NCBI GenBank assembly: GCA_913060875.1
Contig: CAJXSL010000009.1
Location: 124,001 to 188,000 of the forward strand
Source: an uncultured Desulfobacteraceae bacterium
GTDB taxonomy: Bacteria > Desulfobacterota > Desulfobacteria > Desulfobacterales > UBA5852
Length of the DNA: 64,000 bases
Direction: 5' to 3'
Both the position numbers and the translations under genes were made by a program. Below, one piece after another: positions 44,228-53,429 of this stretch; positions within the stretch are counted from its first letter, which is position 1; each line of letters begins with the position of its first letter. Under the pieces are notes generated by a model that was given only the letters and a program-made list of their open reading frames with translations, was not told the origin of the DNA and searched no databases.

Positions 44228-45163
44228 CTAGTAGGCATAACTTACCGGATAGCTGTAATCGTAGGCGGCCGCCAGATTTCGAAAGCTTTTGTAGCCGAAC
44301 CGCTCGATATAATGATGAAGATAGTCCGCCCGGTCCTCGATGTCGTAGACCCACTCCTTCAGAAAGGCGGCCAGGCCGTCTTCGGTGTTGGAGGCCTGCT
44401 GGTAGAGATAGCCCATGGCAAAATCCACGTCGTAAAACCCCGGGGTATATCCTGGGTGAGCGCCAAAGGGCTCTTCGACGACGGCCACGGTTTTAAAGGA
44501 CGGGACGATCGTCCGGGAGGGATCCTGTCCGATGATGTCCCGATCCACAATCCGCTCACAGGTGACAATGACCTTGCGGGCCGCATTGGCACCGGCCTGG
44601 CAATCGCCGCCAATGCCCCATATCTGGGCGTTGCCTTCGGCATCGGCCTGCTGCACATGGATGATGGCCACGTCCGGATTGAGGGCCGGCACCAGGAGAG
44701 TGGGTTTGCCGTCGAAAGGCGAATCGATGATCTTGTATTTGTTGTCGCCCATAAACGATTTTACATTGAGCAAATCCGTGCCCAGCATATCGCGCACGGG
44801 TACGAACGGCATGCCCATGGCCCCGGCTTGCAGCATCATGGGCAGCGAGAGATTGGTATACTCCTCGACTTCAATTTTGTGCGGAATACCCTTTTCCAGC
44901 GATCGGCGGTAACAACGTCCCAGGCCGTAGATCCCCAGTGACAAAAAGGTGGAAATGAATCGTTTCACCAGCCCCGCCCCGATCAGCATGTCAAAGTCGT
45001 CGGCCGCGTTGCTGCGTACAATGGTCAGCGCACCGATGTTCTGCCGGATGATTTCGTGGATGGCCGCAAACGGCGTCCGGCAGACATACCCGCCGATGAA
45101 AAGAAAATCACCCGGATGGACAAAAGACGCCACGGCATCGTTAAGGGTCATCACCTTGCTCAT
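44228..45163 (-). CDS. CoA-transferase, subunit A (glutaconate type)
   Basis: A 311-residue class I CoA-transferase alpha subunit (SKVMTLNDAVASFVHPGDFL, then a glycine-rich GAGLVKRF and the PALNPDVAIIHVQQAD segment). It resembles GctA and IpdA. GGGAGG lies six bases before the ATG at 45163. It forms a heteromer with the following B subunit. In the operon it lies between the glycyl radical enzyme and the acyl-CoA dehydrogenase/MmgE genes. Confidence 0.87.
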   Translation of the reverse strand: MSKVMTLNDAVASFVHPGDFLFIGGYVCRTPFAAIHEIIRQNIGALTIVRSNAADDFDMLIGAGLVKRFISTFLSLGIYGLGRCYRRSLEKGIPHKIEVEEYTNLSLPMMLQAGAMGMPFVPVRDMLGTDLLNVKSFMGDNKYKIIDSPFDGKPTLLVPALNPDVAIIHVQQADAEGNAQIWGIGGDCQAGANAARKVIVTCERIVDRDIIGQDPSRTIVPSFKTVAVVEEPFGAHPGYTPGFYDVDFAMGYLYQQASNTEDGLAAFLKEWVYDIEDRADYLHHYIERFGYKSFRNLAAAYDYSYPVSYAY

Positions 45164-45214
45164 AGAGCCTCCCGAGGAACGCGATCTTTTACAGAAGCAT
45201 TTCCGATAAAACCG

Positions 45215-47596
45215 TCAAAGCGAATACTGATGACGATTGATAATTTCTTCCTGGGCAATATCGCTCAAATTGACAAAAAGGGCGGAATAACCGCTGATGC
45301 GCACCACCAGATCGCGGTAGCGCTCCGGATCGGCCTGGGCCTTGCACAGGGTGGCCGTGTCGACCATATTGAACTGGACCTGCACGCCGCCTTTTTGAAA
45401 GTAGGCTTGGATCAGGCTGGCCAGATGACGGCTGTCGATCTGGTTGCCGTCAAACCGCATATTGAGATTCAACCCGTTGAATACCCGCCAGAGGGGCAAT
45501 TTGGTCACGGAATTCATGATGGCCGTGGGACCGGCGCCGGCGCGGCCCTCGCTTGGCGTGATGCCGTTTCCCAGGACATCCCCTGCGAAGCGACCATCGG
45601 GCGTGGCCGCTGTAAACGCTCCCATCGTGATGTGAAAGCCCACGGAAAAGATGCCCGGCCAGAAGGCGCCCCCGCGGAAGTTGGTATGCGGGGCCAGGGT
45701 GTCGCAAAAATGATCCATGACCCTGGCCGCCATGGCATCCGGGCCATCCGAATCATTCCCGTATTTGGGTAGGGCGGATTGCAGGTACACCCGTTGGGTT
45801 TCGGCGTCCATCCAGTCATCGGCCAACCATTCCGCCAACGCCGACATGCTGTAGCGGCCCTTTTCGAAAACCGCCTGCTGAACGGCATAGAGACTGTCGG
45901 CGATATTGGAAAACCCGATCAGTTGAACCCCGGTGGAATTGTAAACCGCCCCGCCGCGGGTGAGGTCCAGGCCCTTTTCCATGGGACCGTCGATCATGGC
46001 GGAAGCAAACGGCGACGGCACCATCCCGGCAATAGCCCTGTCCAGGCAGGTGATCCCCCGGACCATCTGATTGGTAAAATGGGTCATCTGGGTGTGGTAG
46101 GCCTGCCAGACATCTTCGAAGCATTGGAAACCCGCCGGATCGCCCGTTTCAAGACCGGAGCCGTAGCCGAAAATGTTGTCCACCCCGTTGGACAGGGCCA
46201 ATTCAAGGCACTTTATGCCGTTGAGCTGGACCGCGAACGTCGATGCAAAGCTCTTGCCCTGGGCGTTGGGTTCCAGGCAGCCGACCACCCCGTAGTCGCG
46301 GGCATCTTCCAGGCTGTGGCCGCTGGCGACCAGGCTCTTCACAATGGTTTCATCGTTGAAAAAATGCAGGAGCACACCATCCTTGGCGTAGGCCGCCGCC
46401 CGGGCGACCAGCAGCTCAGGGGATTGCGCGCCAAAACGGACGCCAAAATTGGGCTGCACCGTGCGGACCCGGGCATAGGCATCCAGGGCGAGATAGGTCA
46501 TTGCGTTGGTGGCATCGCGGCCGGCGGCATCCATCCCCCCCACCACCACGTTCTGGGTGGTCTTGCCCTCGGCGCCTTCGCCGCCCGGCGTGTAGGCCTC
46601 TTCCAGGACGTTCCAGATTTCATTGATCTTCAGGAAAAGCAGGCCCAACAGTTCACGGGCCTGCGCGGGATCGCTGCGGCCGTCCGCAAGGTCTCGGGCG
46701 TAGTAAGGGAACAGGATCTGGTCGATGCGGCCGATGGAAATGGAGTTGCCGCCGGACTCGATCTGGGCGATCAGGTGTATGAAATACATGGCCTGCACGG
46801 CTTCGTGAAAGGTTGCCGCCGGGTGCTCGGGCACGCGGCGGCATACGTCGGCAATCCGGGTCAACTCCTTGGCCCGGTCCGGATCGGATTCGGCTGCGGC
46901 CATTTGCGACGCCCGGTCGGCATAGCGCCGGGCAAAATCGATGGCCGCCGCCAGGGATCGCATCACCGCTTCATAAAAACGGCCGCGGGGTCCGTCGCGT
47001 TCTTCCGGCGTCAGAGCGTCGCGCCGACGGCGGGCATCGGCCATTATGCCCCCCATGCCCTCCGCAAGGACCCGCCCCGTGTTCATGGTGAAGTGGCCGA
47101 TACCGTAGGTGATCTCCAGCATGAACGTAAAAATGTACTTGTCCATGTCTTCGAGAATATCTTCCGGCAGGTCGGCCTCGAACCGGTCCTCGACACAACG
47201 GCCTTTCCAGAACGGCAGGATATCCTCCAGCAATTCTTTTTTCTCTTCCGGCGTAATCAGGGCACGCTGGACTTCGCGTCGATCGAAGTTCTCCACATCG
47301 CCTTCGAGCCATCGTGATTTGTTTTCCGGAAACAGCGGCGCGCCTTTCAGCTTGGCGGTGCGGCAGCCCACGATGATCTCGTCATCACGAATCACCACGC
47401 GGATGTTTCCCAGAATATGGCTCAGGGCGCGACTCATCCGTGTGAGCGGATCTTCGTTCCAGTGTTGCTGCATGGACCGGGTCAGAAAACGGGCCCGTTC
47501 GATACAGACTTCCTGGGGGGCATCCAGGATACGCTGTCGAATGCGGTCGATCCGGCTGGAAGTGGACGGTTGCGGGGAAAAGAGGGCAGCCTCCAT
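45215..47596 (-). CDS. Glycyl radical enzyme of the PFL2 type
   Basis: I use the ATG at 47596 (MEAALFSPQPSTSS), preceded by TTTGGAGGAGATT; the alternative TTG at 47608 would place that ribosome binding site in the gene. The 793-residue enzyme has the thiyl-radical Cys and general-base Glu in GCLEP (C440, E442) and the C-terminal glycyl-radical loop RISGYSALF (G769). GCxEP is shared by the diol dehydratases and C-N or C-S lyases and excludes true pyruvate formate-lyase (CC). The substrate is unknown: no activating radical-SAM enzyme is encoded nearby. It is strictly anaerobic. Confidence 0.9.
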   Translation of the reverse strand: MEAALFSPQPSTSSRIDRIRQRILDAPQEVCIERARFLTRSMQQHWNEDPLTRMSRALSHILGNIRVVIRDDEIIVGCRTAKLKGAPLFPENKSRWLEGDVENFDRREVQRALITPEEKKELLEDILPFWKGRCVEDRFEADLPEDILEDMDKYIFTFMLEITYGIGHFTMNTGRVLAEGMGGIMADARRRRDALTPEERDGPRGRFYEAVMRSLAAAIDFARRYADRASQMAAAESDPDRAKELTRIADVCRRVPEHPAATFHEAVQAMYFIHLIAQIESGGNSISIGRIDQILFPYYARDLADGRSDPAQARELLGLLFLKINEIWNVLEEAYTPGGEGAEGKTTQNVVVGGMDAAGRDATNAMTYLALDAYARVRTVQPNFGVRFGAQSPELLVARAAAYAKDGVLLHFFNDETIVKSLVASGHSLEDARDYGVVGCLEPNAQGKSFASTFAVQLNGIKCLELALSNGVDNIFGYGSGLETGDPAGFQCFEDVWQAYHTQMTHFTNQMVRGITCLDRAIAGMVPSPFASAMIDGPMEKGLDLTRGGAVYNSTGVQLIGFSNIADSLYAVQQAVFEKGRYSMSALAEWLADDWMDAETQRVYLQSALPKYGNDSDGPDAMAARVMDHFCDTLAPHTNFRGGAFWPGIFSVGFHITMGAFTAATPDGRFAGDVLGNGITPSEGRAGAGPTAIMNSVTKLPLWRVFNGLNLNMRFDGNQIDSRHLASLIQAYFQKGGVQVQFNMVDTATLCKAQADPERYRDLVVRISGYSALFVNLSDIAQEEIINRHQYSL

Positions 47597-47644
47597 AATC
47601 TCCTCCAAATTTTGCGCAGTTTACCCTACCTTGTAAACAATTCG

Positions 47645-48475
47645 TCAAACTTGGATATTCATGTGATTGAGCAAAATTTTGTCCCGCGCCCATTTGGGCA
47701 GCAGCCAGTTGAGAAAAAGGAAAAACGAACTCATGAAATCCACCTGATTGTGGAGTTTCGGTCGGGTCGCACGGACGATCGCCACAATGCGCCGGGCGGC
47801 CTCCTCCGGCGTGGTGGCGGTTTTGATCAGGTCGTTATCGCGCCGGATGAATCGGGCTGCCCGTTCGCGATAGGCAGACCCTTCCGGCGGCAACTGGTGG
47901 ATTTTAGCGGCGAACTGGGTTGAGACCTGGGCCGGCTCAACGAGCGCCACCTGAATTCCGAAGGGTTCCACTTCGTATTTGATCGATTCCACCAGTCCCT
48001 CAATGGCAAACTTGCTGGCCGTATAAATCGATTCAAACGGAAAGGGTATCACGCCGACCAGGGACGACATGGCGATCAGCCGCCCCCGGCCGTTTGCGCG
48101 CATGTGCGGCAGGAACGCCTGAAAAATCGCGGCCGCCCCGATTACATTGATCTCCAGGCAATGCAGGGCGCGTTCGAGAGCCACCTCTTCGAAAGGACCG
48201 AAAAAACCGATCCCCACATTGGAAAGCACCGTGCCAACCTGCCCGAAGCGTTCCAGCACTTCGTCCCGGAAATGCAGAATGCCGGGCCGATCCGTAATGT
48301 CGAGCTCCGTCAAATAACATTCTGCTCCGGCCGCGTGCAGCTCATTTTCAAGCGTTGCCAGGCCTTCGCGGTCCATGTCGAAACCGGCGATGCGATAGCC
48401 CGCTGAAGCCAGCATGAGGGCGACATGCCGCCCCATGCCCTGTGCCAGGCCCGTGATGACGATGGTCTTTTCCAT
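47645..48475 (-). CDS. Short-chain dehydrogenase/reductase
   Basis: A 276-residue classical SDR: nucleotide motif TGLAQGMG near residue 8 (a variant of TGxxxGxG), NVGIGFFGP in place of NNAG, catalytic Ser in MSSLV and YTASK. NAD(P)-dependent oxidation or reduction of an alcohol or ketone is expected. Its C-terminal tail is hydrophobic (SSFFLFLNWLLPKW), suggesting membrane association. It lies 48 bases before the glycyl radical enzyme gene and 42 after the epimerase gene. Confidence 0.87.
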   Translation of the reverse strand: MEKTIVITGLAQGMGRHVALMLASAGYRIAGFDMDREGLATLENELHAAGAECYLTELDITDRPGILHFRDEVLERFGQVGTVLSNVGIGFFGPFEEVALERALHCLEINVIGAAAIFQAFLPHMRANGRGRLIAMSSLVGVIPFPFESIYTASKFAIEGLVESIKYEVEPFGIQVALVEPAQVSTQFAAKIHQLPPEGSAYRERAARFIRRDNDLIKTATTPEEAARRIVAIVRATRPKLHNQVDFMSSFFLFLNWLLPKWARDKILLNHMNIQV

Positions 48476-48517
48476 TTGCCCCTCGATCTGCAGCCGCTTT
48501 TTTCCGATTCGGGCATC

Positions 48518-49504
48518 CTAGGCCGCCGCGTTGTGGTACCCGGCGCCAAGCTGGCGGATGGAGGTCTCGAATTCGGGATATTGGAAACGGAAGCCGGTGG
48601 TTTTCAATTTGGTATTGCTGACGATGTAATCGTCGGCAAGATACCCGGTGGCGTCGTATTCCAGGTCGGGAATCTTCCCCCGCACACCGGCCGCCAGGCC
48701 CGACAATCGTGCCAGAATGCGGATGATTGCAAGGGGCAGCTGCCGTTTCGGGGGCGGCGTGCCGAACACTTCCGCCGCCAGGCGCAGCGCCTTCCCAAGA
48801 AGCGGGTGACTGTCTTCCGCGATATTGTAGGTCTCCCCCATGGCCGTATCCAGCCGGGAAAGATGCAGCACGGCTGCCGCCACATCTTCCGCCCGTACAT
48901 TGGAAAGCGCTTGGTGGCCGTTTCCGGGAATGGCCGCAATGGCACTCGGTCGCGAGAAAACCTTGCCGGCCCCGTCGTTGCAGCGGGGGCCGTAAACCGT
49001 GCAGGGTCGCACAACGATGACCGGCAACCCTTCCGCCATACGCGCAAAAATCTCGTCTTCCCCATTTTTCTTGCTGCGTCCGTAATCATCGCAGGGACAG
49101 CGGGGACTGGTCTCGACAAACGGGGTGCCTCCATATCGCCCATAGACACTCGTCGAGGTCACATGCACGAAACATTTGACACCATGCTGCATGGCCAGAC
49201 CTGAAAGGCGGCGGACACCTTCGACATTGGTGGGATATAGCTTGCGGTAGGGTGTTGAAAAATTGCAGATGGCCCCCAGATGAAAAACCCGGTCAACCTT
49301 GCCGTCGAAAAGGGGCGGCAGCGATGCCGGATTGGTCAAATCTGCGGCGACAAAGTCGACGCCCAGGCGATCGAAGAAGGATACATCCCTTCGCGAACGT
49401 GCCGTCGCCCGAACTTCGATGCCTTCCCGAACGAGGTGCTCGACGACATGGCTGCCCATAAAACCAGCAGCCCCTGTCACCAGGGTGATACCTTCGTATT
49501 TCAA
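48518..49504 (-). CDS. NAD-dependent epimerase/dehydratase family protein
   Basis: A 328-residue extended SDR: TGAAGFMGSHVVEHL nucleotide motif at residues 10-24, DLTNPASL, HLGA, a serine-threonine pair in VHVTSTSVYG and YGRSK as the YxxxK catalytic motif. It resembles 3-beta-hydroxysteroid dehydrogenase or dihydroflavonol-reductase-like enzymes as much as nucleotide-sugar epimerases. The operon context favours a catabolic dehydrogenase. GGAGGTCGCC precedes the ATG at 49504. Confidence 0.85.
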   Translation of the reverse strand: MKYEGITLVTGAAGFMGSHVVEHLVREGIEVRATARSRRDVSFFDRLGVDFVAADLTNPASLPPLFDGKVDRVFHLGAICNFSTPYRKLYPTNVEGVRRLSGLAMQHGVKCFVHVTSTSVYGRYGGTPFVETSPRCPCDDYGRSKKNGEDEIFARMAEGLPVIVVRPCTVYGPRCNDGAGKVFSRPSAIAAIPGNGHQALSNVRAEDVAAAVLHLSRLDTAMGETYNIAEDSHPLLGKALRLAAEVFGTPPPKRQLPLAIIRILARLSGLAAGVRGKIPDLEYDATGYLADDYIVSNTKLKTTGFRFQYPEFETSIRQLGAGYHNAAA

Positions 49505-49548
49505 AGGCGACCTCCATTAGCAGGATGGGGGATGGGCTTCTGCAACCG

Positions 49549-50118
49549 TCAGCGGACAGGGACCTCCTCTTCGGCGGCACCCGCCCTGTTTTGATCGGGC
49601 TCAGCCAATTCCGTTTGAACTTCCTTGAGCCATGCCAGATACATCTCATTCATGCGCACACCCAAGTCGGCGATCAAGCGAACGTATTTGCCGGTATGCT
49701 CCCAGCGTTGCAGGTTGGTGTAGCGGCGGGCCAGTTGTTTTTCGTAATTGACGATCTGTTCGTCAACCATGGCCAAAGCCCGCCGGTTATCGCCAAATCC
49801 GAAAAACACAAACCGCATGAGAAAGGGATCGCGTAAAAGCATGCCACCTTCCGGGGAAGACCGCAGCCATTGCTGGAATTCTTTCCGCCCTTTATCGGTT
49901 ATGGAATAGCGCTTGCGGGGCGGGCCCTTTTCCCCCGGGCAGATTTCTTCTTCCATGGTAATCAGGCCGTCGTTATGCATTTTTTTCAGATTGGGATAGA
50001 TCTGGCCGTAATTGATCGACCACATATGGCCAAAATTGCGCTCGAGGTGTTCTTTCAAGCGATACCCGTGCATGGGTTTGTAGTTCAGCAACCCCAGAAT
50101 GGAGTGTTTGAGTCCCAT
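49549..50118 (-). CDS. PadR-family transcriptional regulator
   Basis: A 189-residue PadR protein: N-terminal winged helix (LGLLNYKPMHGYRLKEHLER, then YGQIYPNLKKMHNDGLI) and a C-terminal helical dimerisation domain. CAGGAGATC precedes the ATG. It is the first gene of the leftward operon. PadR proteins repress genes for phenolic-acid metabolism or multidrug responses, released by a ligand. The inverted repeat TTTATATA...TATATAAA just upstream is the likely operator. The ligand is presumably the substrate of the operon. Confidence 0.9.
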   Translation of the reverse strand: MGLKHSILGLLNYKPMHGYRLKEHLERNFGHMWSINYGQIYPNLKKMHNDGLITMEEEICPGEKGPPRKRYSITDKGRKEFQQWLRSSPEGGMLLRDPFLMRFVFFGFGDNRRALAMVDEQIVNYEKQLARRYTNLQRWEHTGKYVRLIADLGVRMNEMYLAWLKEVQTELAEPDQNRAGAAEEEVPVR

Positions 50119-50135
50119 TAGATCTCCTGAAGGAA

Positions 50136-50158
50136 GTTTATATATTGGTTGTATATAA
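50136..50158 (-). promoter_or_regulatory. Inverted-repeat operator of the PadR operon
   Basis: TTTATATA (50136-50143), seven bases, TATATAAA (50151-50158): perfect 8-base arms immediately upstream of the ribosome binding site of padR. Another TATATATAAA at about 50164-50173 continues the AT-rich block. It resembles PadR-type dyad operators and probably overlaps the promoter. Confidence 0.6.
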
Positions 50159-50173
50159 ATAAAGTATATATAA

Positions 50174-50464
50174 AGTCAAGCCCCATAATCGTCATTCATC
50201 CGGTACGCCATGCATCAATGGCGTGCCTTTCTGGACTATCAAGTCCAAATGTGCCATGCTGGTCGCCAAACCGCCTTGGTGGCGCAAAGATGGCACCCAT
50301 ATGGCGGCCACTCTCGCCATGCACACCAAACCATAGGCTGCAACATCCGCGGCACCATGTCTGACACACGGTCGCGGCGGCCAACCATCGGTTCTCGATT
50401 TCCTGCTATTGATTGAGCAGCTGATGCCTATCCACCCAATAGCAAGAGAGACGTGGTTGCAGCT
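50174..50464. other. Spacer between the PadR operon and the RRM gene
   Basis: No gene is supported here. Short open frames on both strands lack ribosome binding sites and coding character. The left end is AT-rich operator DNA; the rest returns to average composition. The region must hold the promoter of the rightward RRM gene, which I cannot place. Confidence 0.4.
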
Positions 50465-50746
50465 ATGAACATCTATATCGGCAACATGGGGCCGGGTATT
50501 ACCGTTGATATCCTGAAAGAAATGTTTGACGCGTTTGGCGAGGTCGCGAGTTGTAAAATTATCACGGACAGAAGATCCGGACAATCAAAGGGTTTCGGGT
50601 TTGTGGAAATGCCCAGCAATTCAGAGGCCGACCAGGCGATTAAAAACCTCAACGGCAAATTCATCGACGGACAAAATATCAAAGTCAACCATGCCGACCC
50701 CGGTGGCAAACGAAAAAAACGGCGCTCCCGACGCCGCAGATACTAG
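50465..50746 (+). CDS. RNA-recognition-motif (RRM) protein
   Basis: A 93-residue protein: MNIYIGNMGPGITVDILKEM contains RNP-2 (IYIGNM) and SKGFGFVEM contains RNP-1. A basic tail (GKRKKRRSRRRRY) follows. Such small RRM proteins bind single-stranded RNA and in several bacteria are cold-induced. Nearly all family members start at MNIY, so the ATG at 50465 is used; a GTG at 50453 lies closer to GAGAG and would add four residues. Confidence 0.9.
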   Translation: MNIYIGNMGPGITVDILKEMFDAFGEVASCKIITDRRSGQSKGFGFVEMPSNSEADQAIKNLNGKFIDGQNIKVNHADPGGKRKKRRSRRRRY

Positions 50747-51040
50747 CCGCCCTACCGCCCATCAACGAGGTGGTATTGACCCCAGGGGCCTCTACCGGTT
50801 TTGACGAGGCCTGTGATCGGAAGGGCGGCCAGTCAGCGGTGCTGCCGGCGCTGACGACACAGCCCCTGCCCTCTTCTGGGTTCCCACCTGGACACGGTGG
50901 CCGACAGCCAGCGTTTTGGGCAGTACTTTGGCCGCCCTGGAAACCCTGATGACCTTAGGGCGGCTTGTCTCCGCCGGGCGGAATGAAACGGAAGCTCCTT
51001 CACGGCACACCCCAATCTGGGAATGAAGGGAGACGTGACC

Positions 51041-51274
51041 ATGGCTCCAAGAAAGAAAAAAGCCGCACGCGACATCGAAAAAGGGTATCCGGCGCGGCAA
51101 TTTGTAGCGAAACTGCGCCGCCTGGCCGATTGCATCGAACAAGGAAAACGGTTCCGCATCCAAGTGGCTGGCGAGCGGATTTCCGTCCCCCCCGATGCCG
51201 TCATCAACATCGAACATGAACGGGAGGGCAGGCAGGAAGAAGTCGAATTCCAAATCAAATGGAGCGCTAACTGA
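51041..51274 (+). CDS. Amphi-Trp domain protein
   Basis: A 77-residue protein with the amphi-Trp pattern: AKLRRLADCIEQGKRFRIQV, GERISVP and a C-terminal strand with EVEFQIKWS. The ATG at 51041 follows GGGAG; an ATG at 51023 in frame would use the ribosome binding site itself. Function is not known; members often occur near redox or respiratory genes. The 294 bases before it hold no feature I can support. Confidence 0.7.
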   Translation: MAPRKKKAARDIEKGYPARQFVAKLRRLADCIEQGKRFRIQVAGERISVPPDAVINIEHEREGRQEEVEFQIKWSAN

Positions 51275-51332
51275 TTCGTCGACCCCACTGTTAGGGGTCC
51301 TCCCGCCGAGCAGGAGGACGCCACCTGTCAAA

Positions 51333-51815
51333 TCAGGTAAAACGTTTGTCCGCGCGTGTTTTTCGCACTTTAGCACCGGCCTTTTCCAGCCAGCCCAGGC
51401 GTTCGGGTTCGCGATGGTCAAAGGCCGGCACATAGGGTTTGATGTCCAGCAGGGGCGTTCCGCTGACCATATCCACATCTTCGATTTCCAGGCAATTACC
51501 CTTGATTGCCAGCAGCCGGACCGTGGAAATGCCGATCGTGTTGGGGTGATTGGGTGACCGGGTGGCAAAAACCCCGCGCGGCGTGTCGTCCAGGAAGGGT
51601 GTGACCACCAGGTGGCGCTCCTGCGTGAGATGGAAATGGTAGATTAAGATGAGATGTGAAAACCCATCCAGGTCCTTCAAGCCCTCGACGTATTCAGGCT
51701 TTAGGTTGATCCGGCCACGCACCCCTTCCCCGCCGGCCGCCTGGATCGGCATGCCCTCCCTCTCGGCGAAAGGGGTTTCAACAATCCCTATTGGATTATA
51801 ACAAACTGATTCCAT
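51333..51815 (-). CDS. trmO: TrmO/TsaA-type tRNA methyltransferase
   Basis: A 160-residue protein with the TsaA-like beta-barrel signatures VCYNPIGIVETPF, DLDGFSHLILIYHF and GVFATRSPNHPNTIGISTV. In E. coli TrmO methylates the t6A37 base of tRNA-Thr using SAM. At 160 residues it lacks the C-terminal extension of the E. coli enzyme (235), as do many family members, so the exact substrate could differ. Confidence 0.85.
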   Translation of the reverse strand: MESVCYNPIGIVETPFAEREGMPIQAAGGEGVRGRINLKPEYVEGLKDLDGFSHLILIYHFHLTQERHLVVTPFLDDTPRGVFATRSPNHPNTIGISTVRLLAIKGNCLEIEDVDMVSGTPLLDIKPYVPAFDHREPERLGWLEKAGAKVRKTRADKRFT

Positions 51816-51942
51816 AGTTTTTCCTTTCTACTGAGCTTATCACCGCCAAATCCATATTAAAGTCGTTCCTAAAATCGCCGATAAAAGTTATGGCCCTTCA
51901 CAAGGCATCCCTTTCCACAGTTTAGCACGGGAGGTACTCTAA

Positions 51943-53088
51943 GTGGCGGAACGATTTATGGCAATACTCTTTGTGGGCATCGGTTTTTATTTCCTGATCA
52001 GTGTCATCATGCGAATCATCTATGGGAAAGCCCTGGTCACCCGGCTGTGGACCACAATGGCCCCCGGCGTCATCCTGATCGGAATCCTGGCCGGCGTTGC
52101 CGTCAAATTGCGTGAGATGGGCATTTCTCCCTGGATCACACGTGGGGCTCTGCCGCTGGGGGCGGCCGTGATCCTGGTGGGCAGTTTCATTCTGGTGGCC
52201 CGCCGGATGACAAACCCGCTGCAAAAAGCGGTTGCCGTTCTGGACCAGGGGTCCGACCAGATCGCTGACGCATCCGCTCAGATTTCGTCCGCCAGCCAAT
52301 CCCTGGCTTCCGGTGCGACCGAGCAGGCCGCCGCCATCGAAGAAACGTCCTCTTCTTTGGAGGAAATGGCCAGCATGACCCGGCAGAATGCCAACCATGC
52401 CGGGCGGGCCAATCAGATCATGCAGGAAACCAATAACCTGGTGACCCAGGCCTACGAAGCCATGAATGCATTGACCCGCTCCATGCATGAAATCTCCCAG
52501 GCCAGTGAGGAAACCCAGAAAATCGTCAAAACCATCGACGAGATAGCCTTTCAGACCAACCTGCTGGCCCTTAACGCCGCAGTGGAAGCCGCCCGGGCCG
52601 GGGAAGCCGGGGCCGGTTTTGCGGTGGTAGCCGACGAAGTGCGGAGTTTGGCCCTGCGGGCCGCGGCGTCATCGCGCAGCACGGCCGCCCTGATAGAGGG
52701 CACGGTTTCGCGTATAAGCGACGGGGAGGTATTGGTTACGACCACCGGGGAGGCCTTTGCAGCCGTCAAATTAAACTCGGAAAAAATCGGCGGACTGATC
52801 GAGGAGATGGCGGCTGCCTCGGGCGAACAGGCCCAAGGTATCGAACAGGTCAATAACACGGTATCCGAAATGAATGGTGTCACCCAGAAAAATGCCGCCA
52901 TTGCGGAAGAGTCTGCTTCCGCGTCAACGGAGATTCATTCCGAAATCGTCAATATGCGCGGTTGCATCCGTGATGTAGCCGAACTGGTGGACGGTGGTCG
53001 GCAGGGGACGCCCCGCACACCAGCCGCATCAACACATCCTGGAGAAACCTCATTCAACACCAGTGAAATAGCCTCTGCAATGCCATAA
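51943..53088 (+). CDS. Methyl-accepting chemotaxis protein without periplasmic sensor domain
   Basis: The start is GTG 51943, with GGGAGG eight bases before. The 381-residue protein has three hydrophobic segments (about residues 5-25, 38-52, 68-86) and then a signalling domain with the hairpin tip [20 protein letters not shown] and [13 protein letters not shown]. There is no periplasmic or HAMP domain, so it must sense within the membrane or the cytoplasm. Methylatable Glu pairs ([14 protein letters not shown]) are present. It ends with a strong hairpin 8 bases after the stop. Confidence 0.9.
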   Translation: MAERFMAILFVGIGFYFLISVIMRIIYGKALVTRLWTTMAPGVILIGILAGVAVKLREMGISPWITRGALPLGAAVILVGSFILVARRMTNPLQKAVAVLDQGSDQIADASAQISSASQSLASGATEQAAAIEETSSSLEEMASMTRQNANHAGRANQIMQETNNLVTQAYEAMNALTRSMHEISQASEETQKIVKTIDEIAFQTNLLALNAAVEAARAGEAGAGFAVVADEVRSLALRAAASSRSTAALIEGTVSRISDGEVLVTTTGEAFAAVKLNSEKIGGLIEEMAAASGEQAQGIEQVNNTVSEMNGVTQKNAAIAEESASASTEIHSEIVNMRGCIRDVAELVDGGRQGTPRTPAASTHPGETSFNTSEIASAMP

Positions 53089-53096
53089 GGATAAGG

Positions 53097-53132
53097 GGCC
53101 GTACGCAAACCGTTTTAAGCTTGCGTACGGCC
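53097..53132 (+). terminator. Strong hairpin after the chemotaxis gene
   Basis: GGCCGTACGCAA (53097-53108) and TTGCGTACGGCC (53121-53132) are a perfect 12-base stem with a 12-base loop. No T-run follows, so it may act as a terminator without U-tract or protect the transcript end. The remaining bases to 53429 contain no gene I can support. Confidence 0.6.
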
Positions 53133-53429
53133 TTGATCATCCTGACGTACCATACCCGCCGGCTTTACAAGCCGCCTGACCATCATTAATATAGACGACA
53201 AACGATTTTCTTCCCCCTCGCGTCACAGTCTGATTATCGAATGAGCTTCCCCGTGAGCGCCGGACGATGGATTGGCAACGTACCCTAAAACGCCCTGAGT
53301 TCGCTCCCTGTCGACCTGTCGCAAACCATAACGTGCAATACGCCCTTTAAGCGTACGGATCCTTGCATCCGGCCACCGCGCATGAACGGCTGACGGCAGT
53401 TAACCATCCGGTCAAAAGGAGGTGAATCG

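Noticed and set aside
43333-45163. IpdAB-type ring hydrolase instead of CoA-transferase
   Set aside because: The B subunit keeps a Glu (residue 55) where glutaconate CoA-transferase has its catalytic Glu; IpdB is recorded as lacking it.
45779-47317. A 512-codon frame antisense to the glycyl radical enzyme
   Set aside because: No domain, antisense composition, and the minus gene has all catalytic motifs.
45215-47596. True pyruvate formate-lyase
   Set aside because: PFL needs two adjacent cysteines at the active site; here the sequence is GCLEP.
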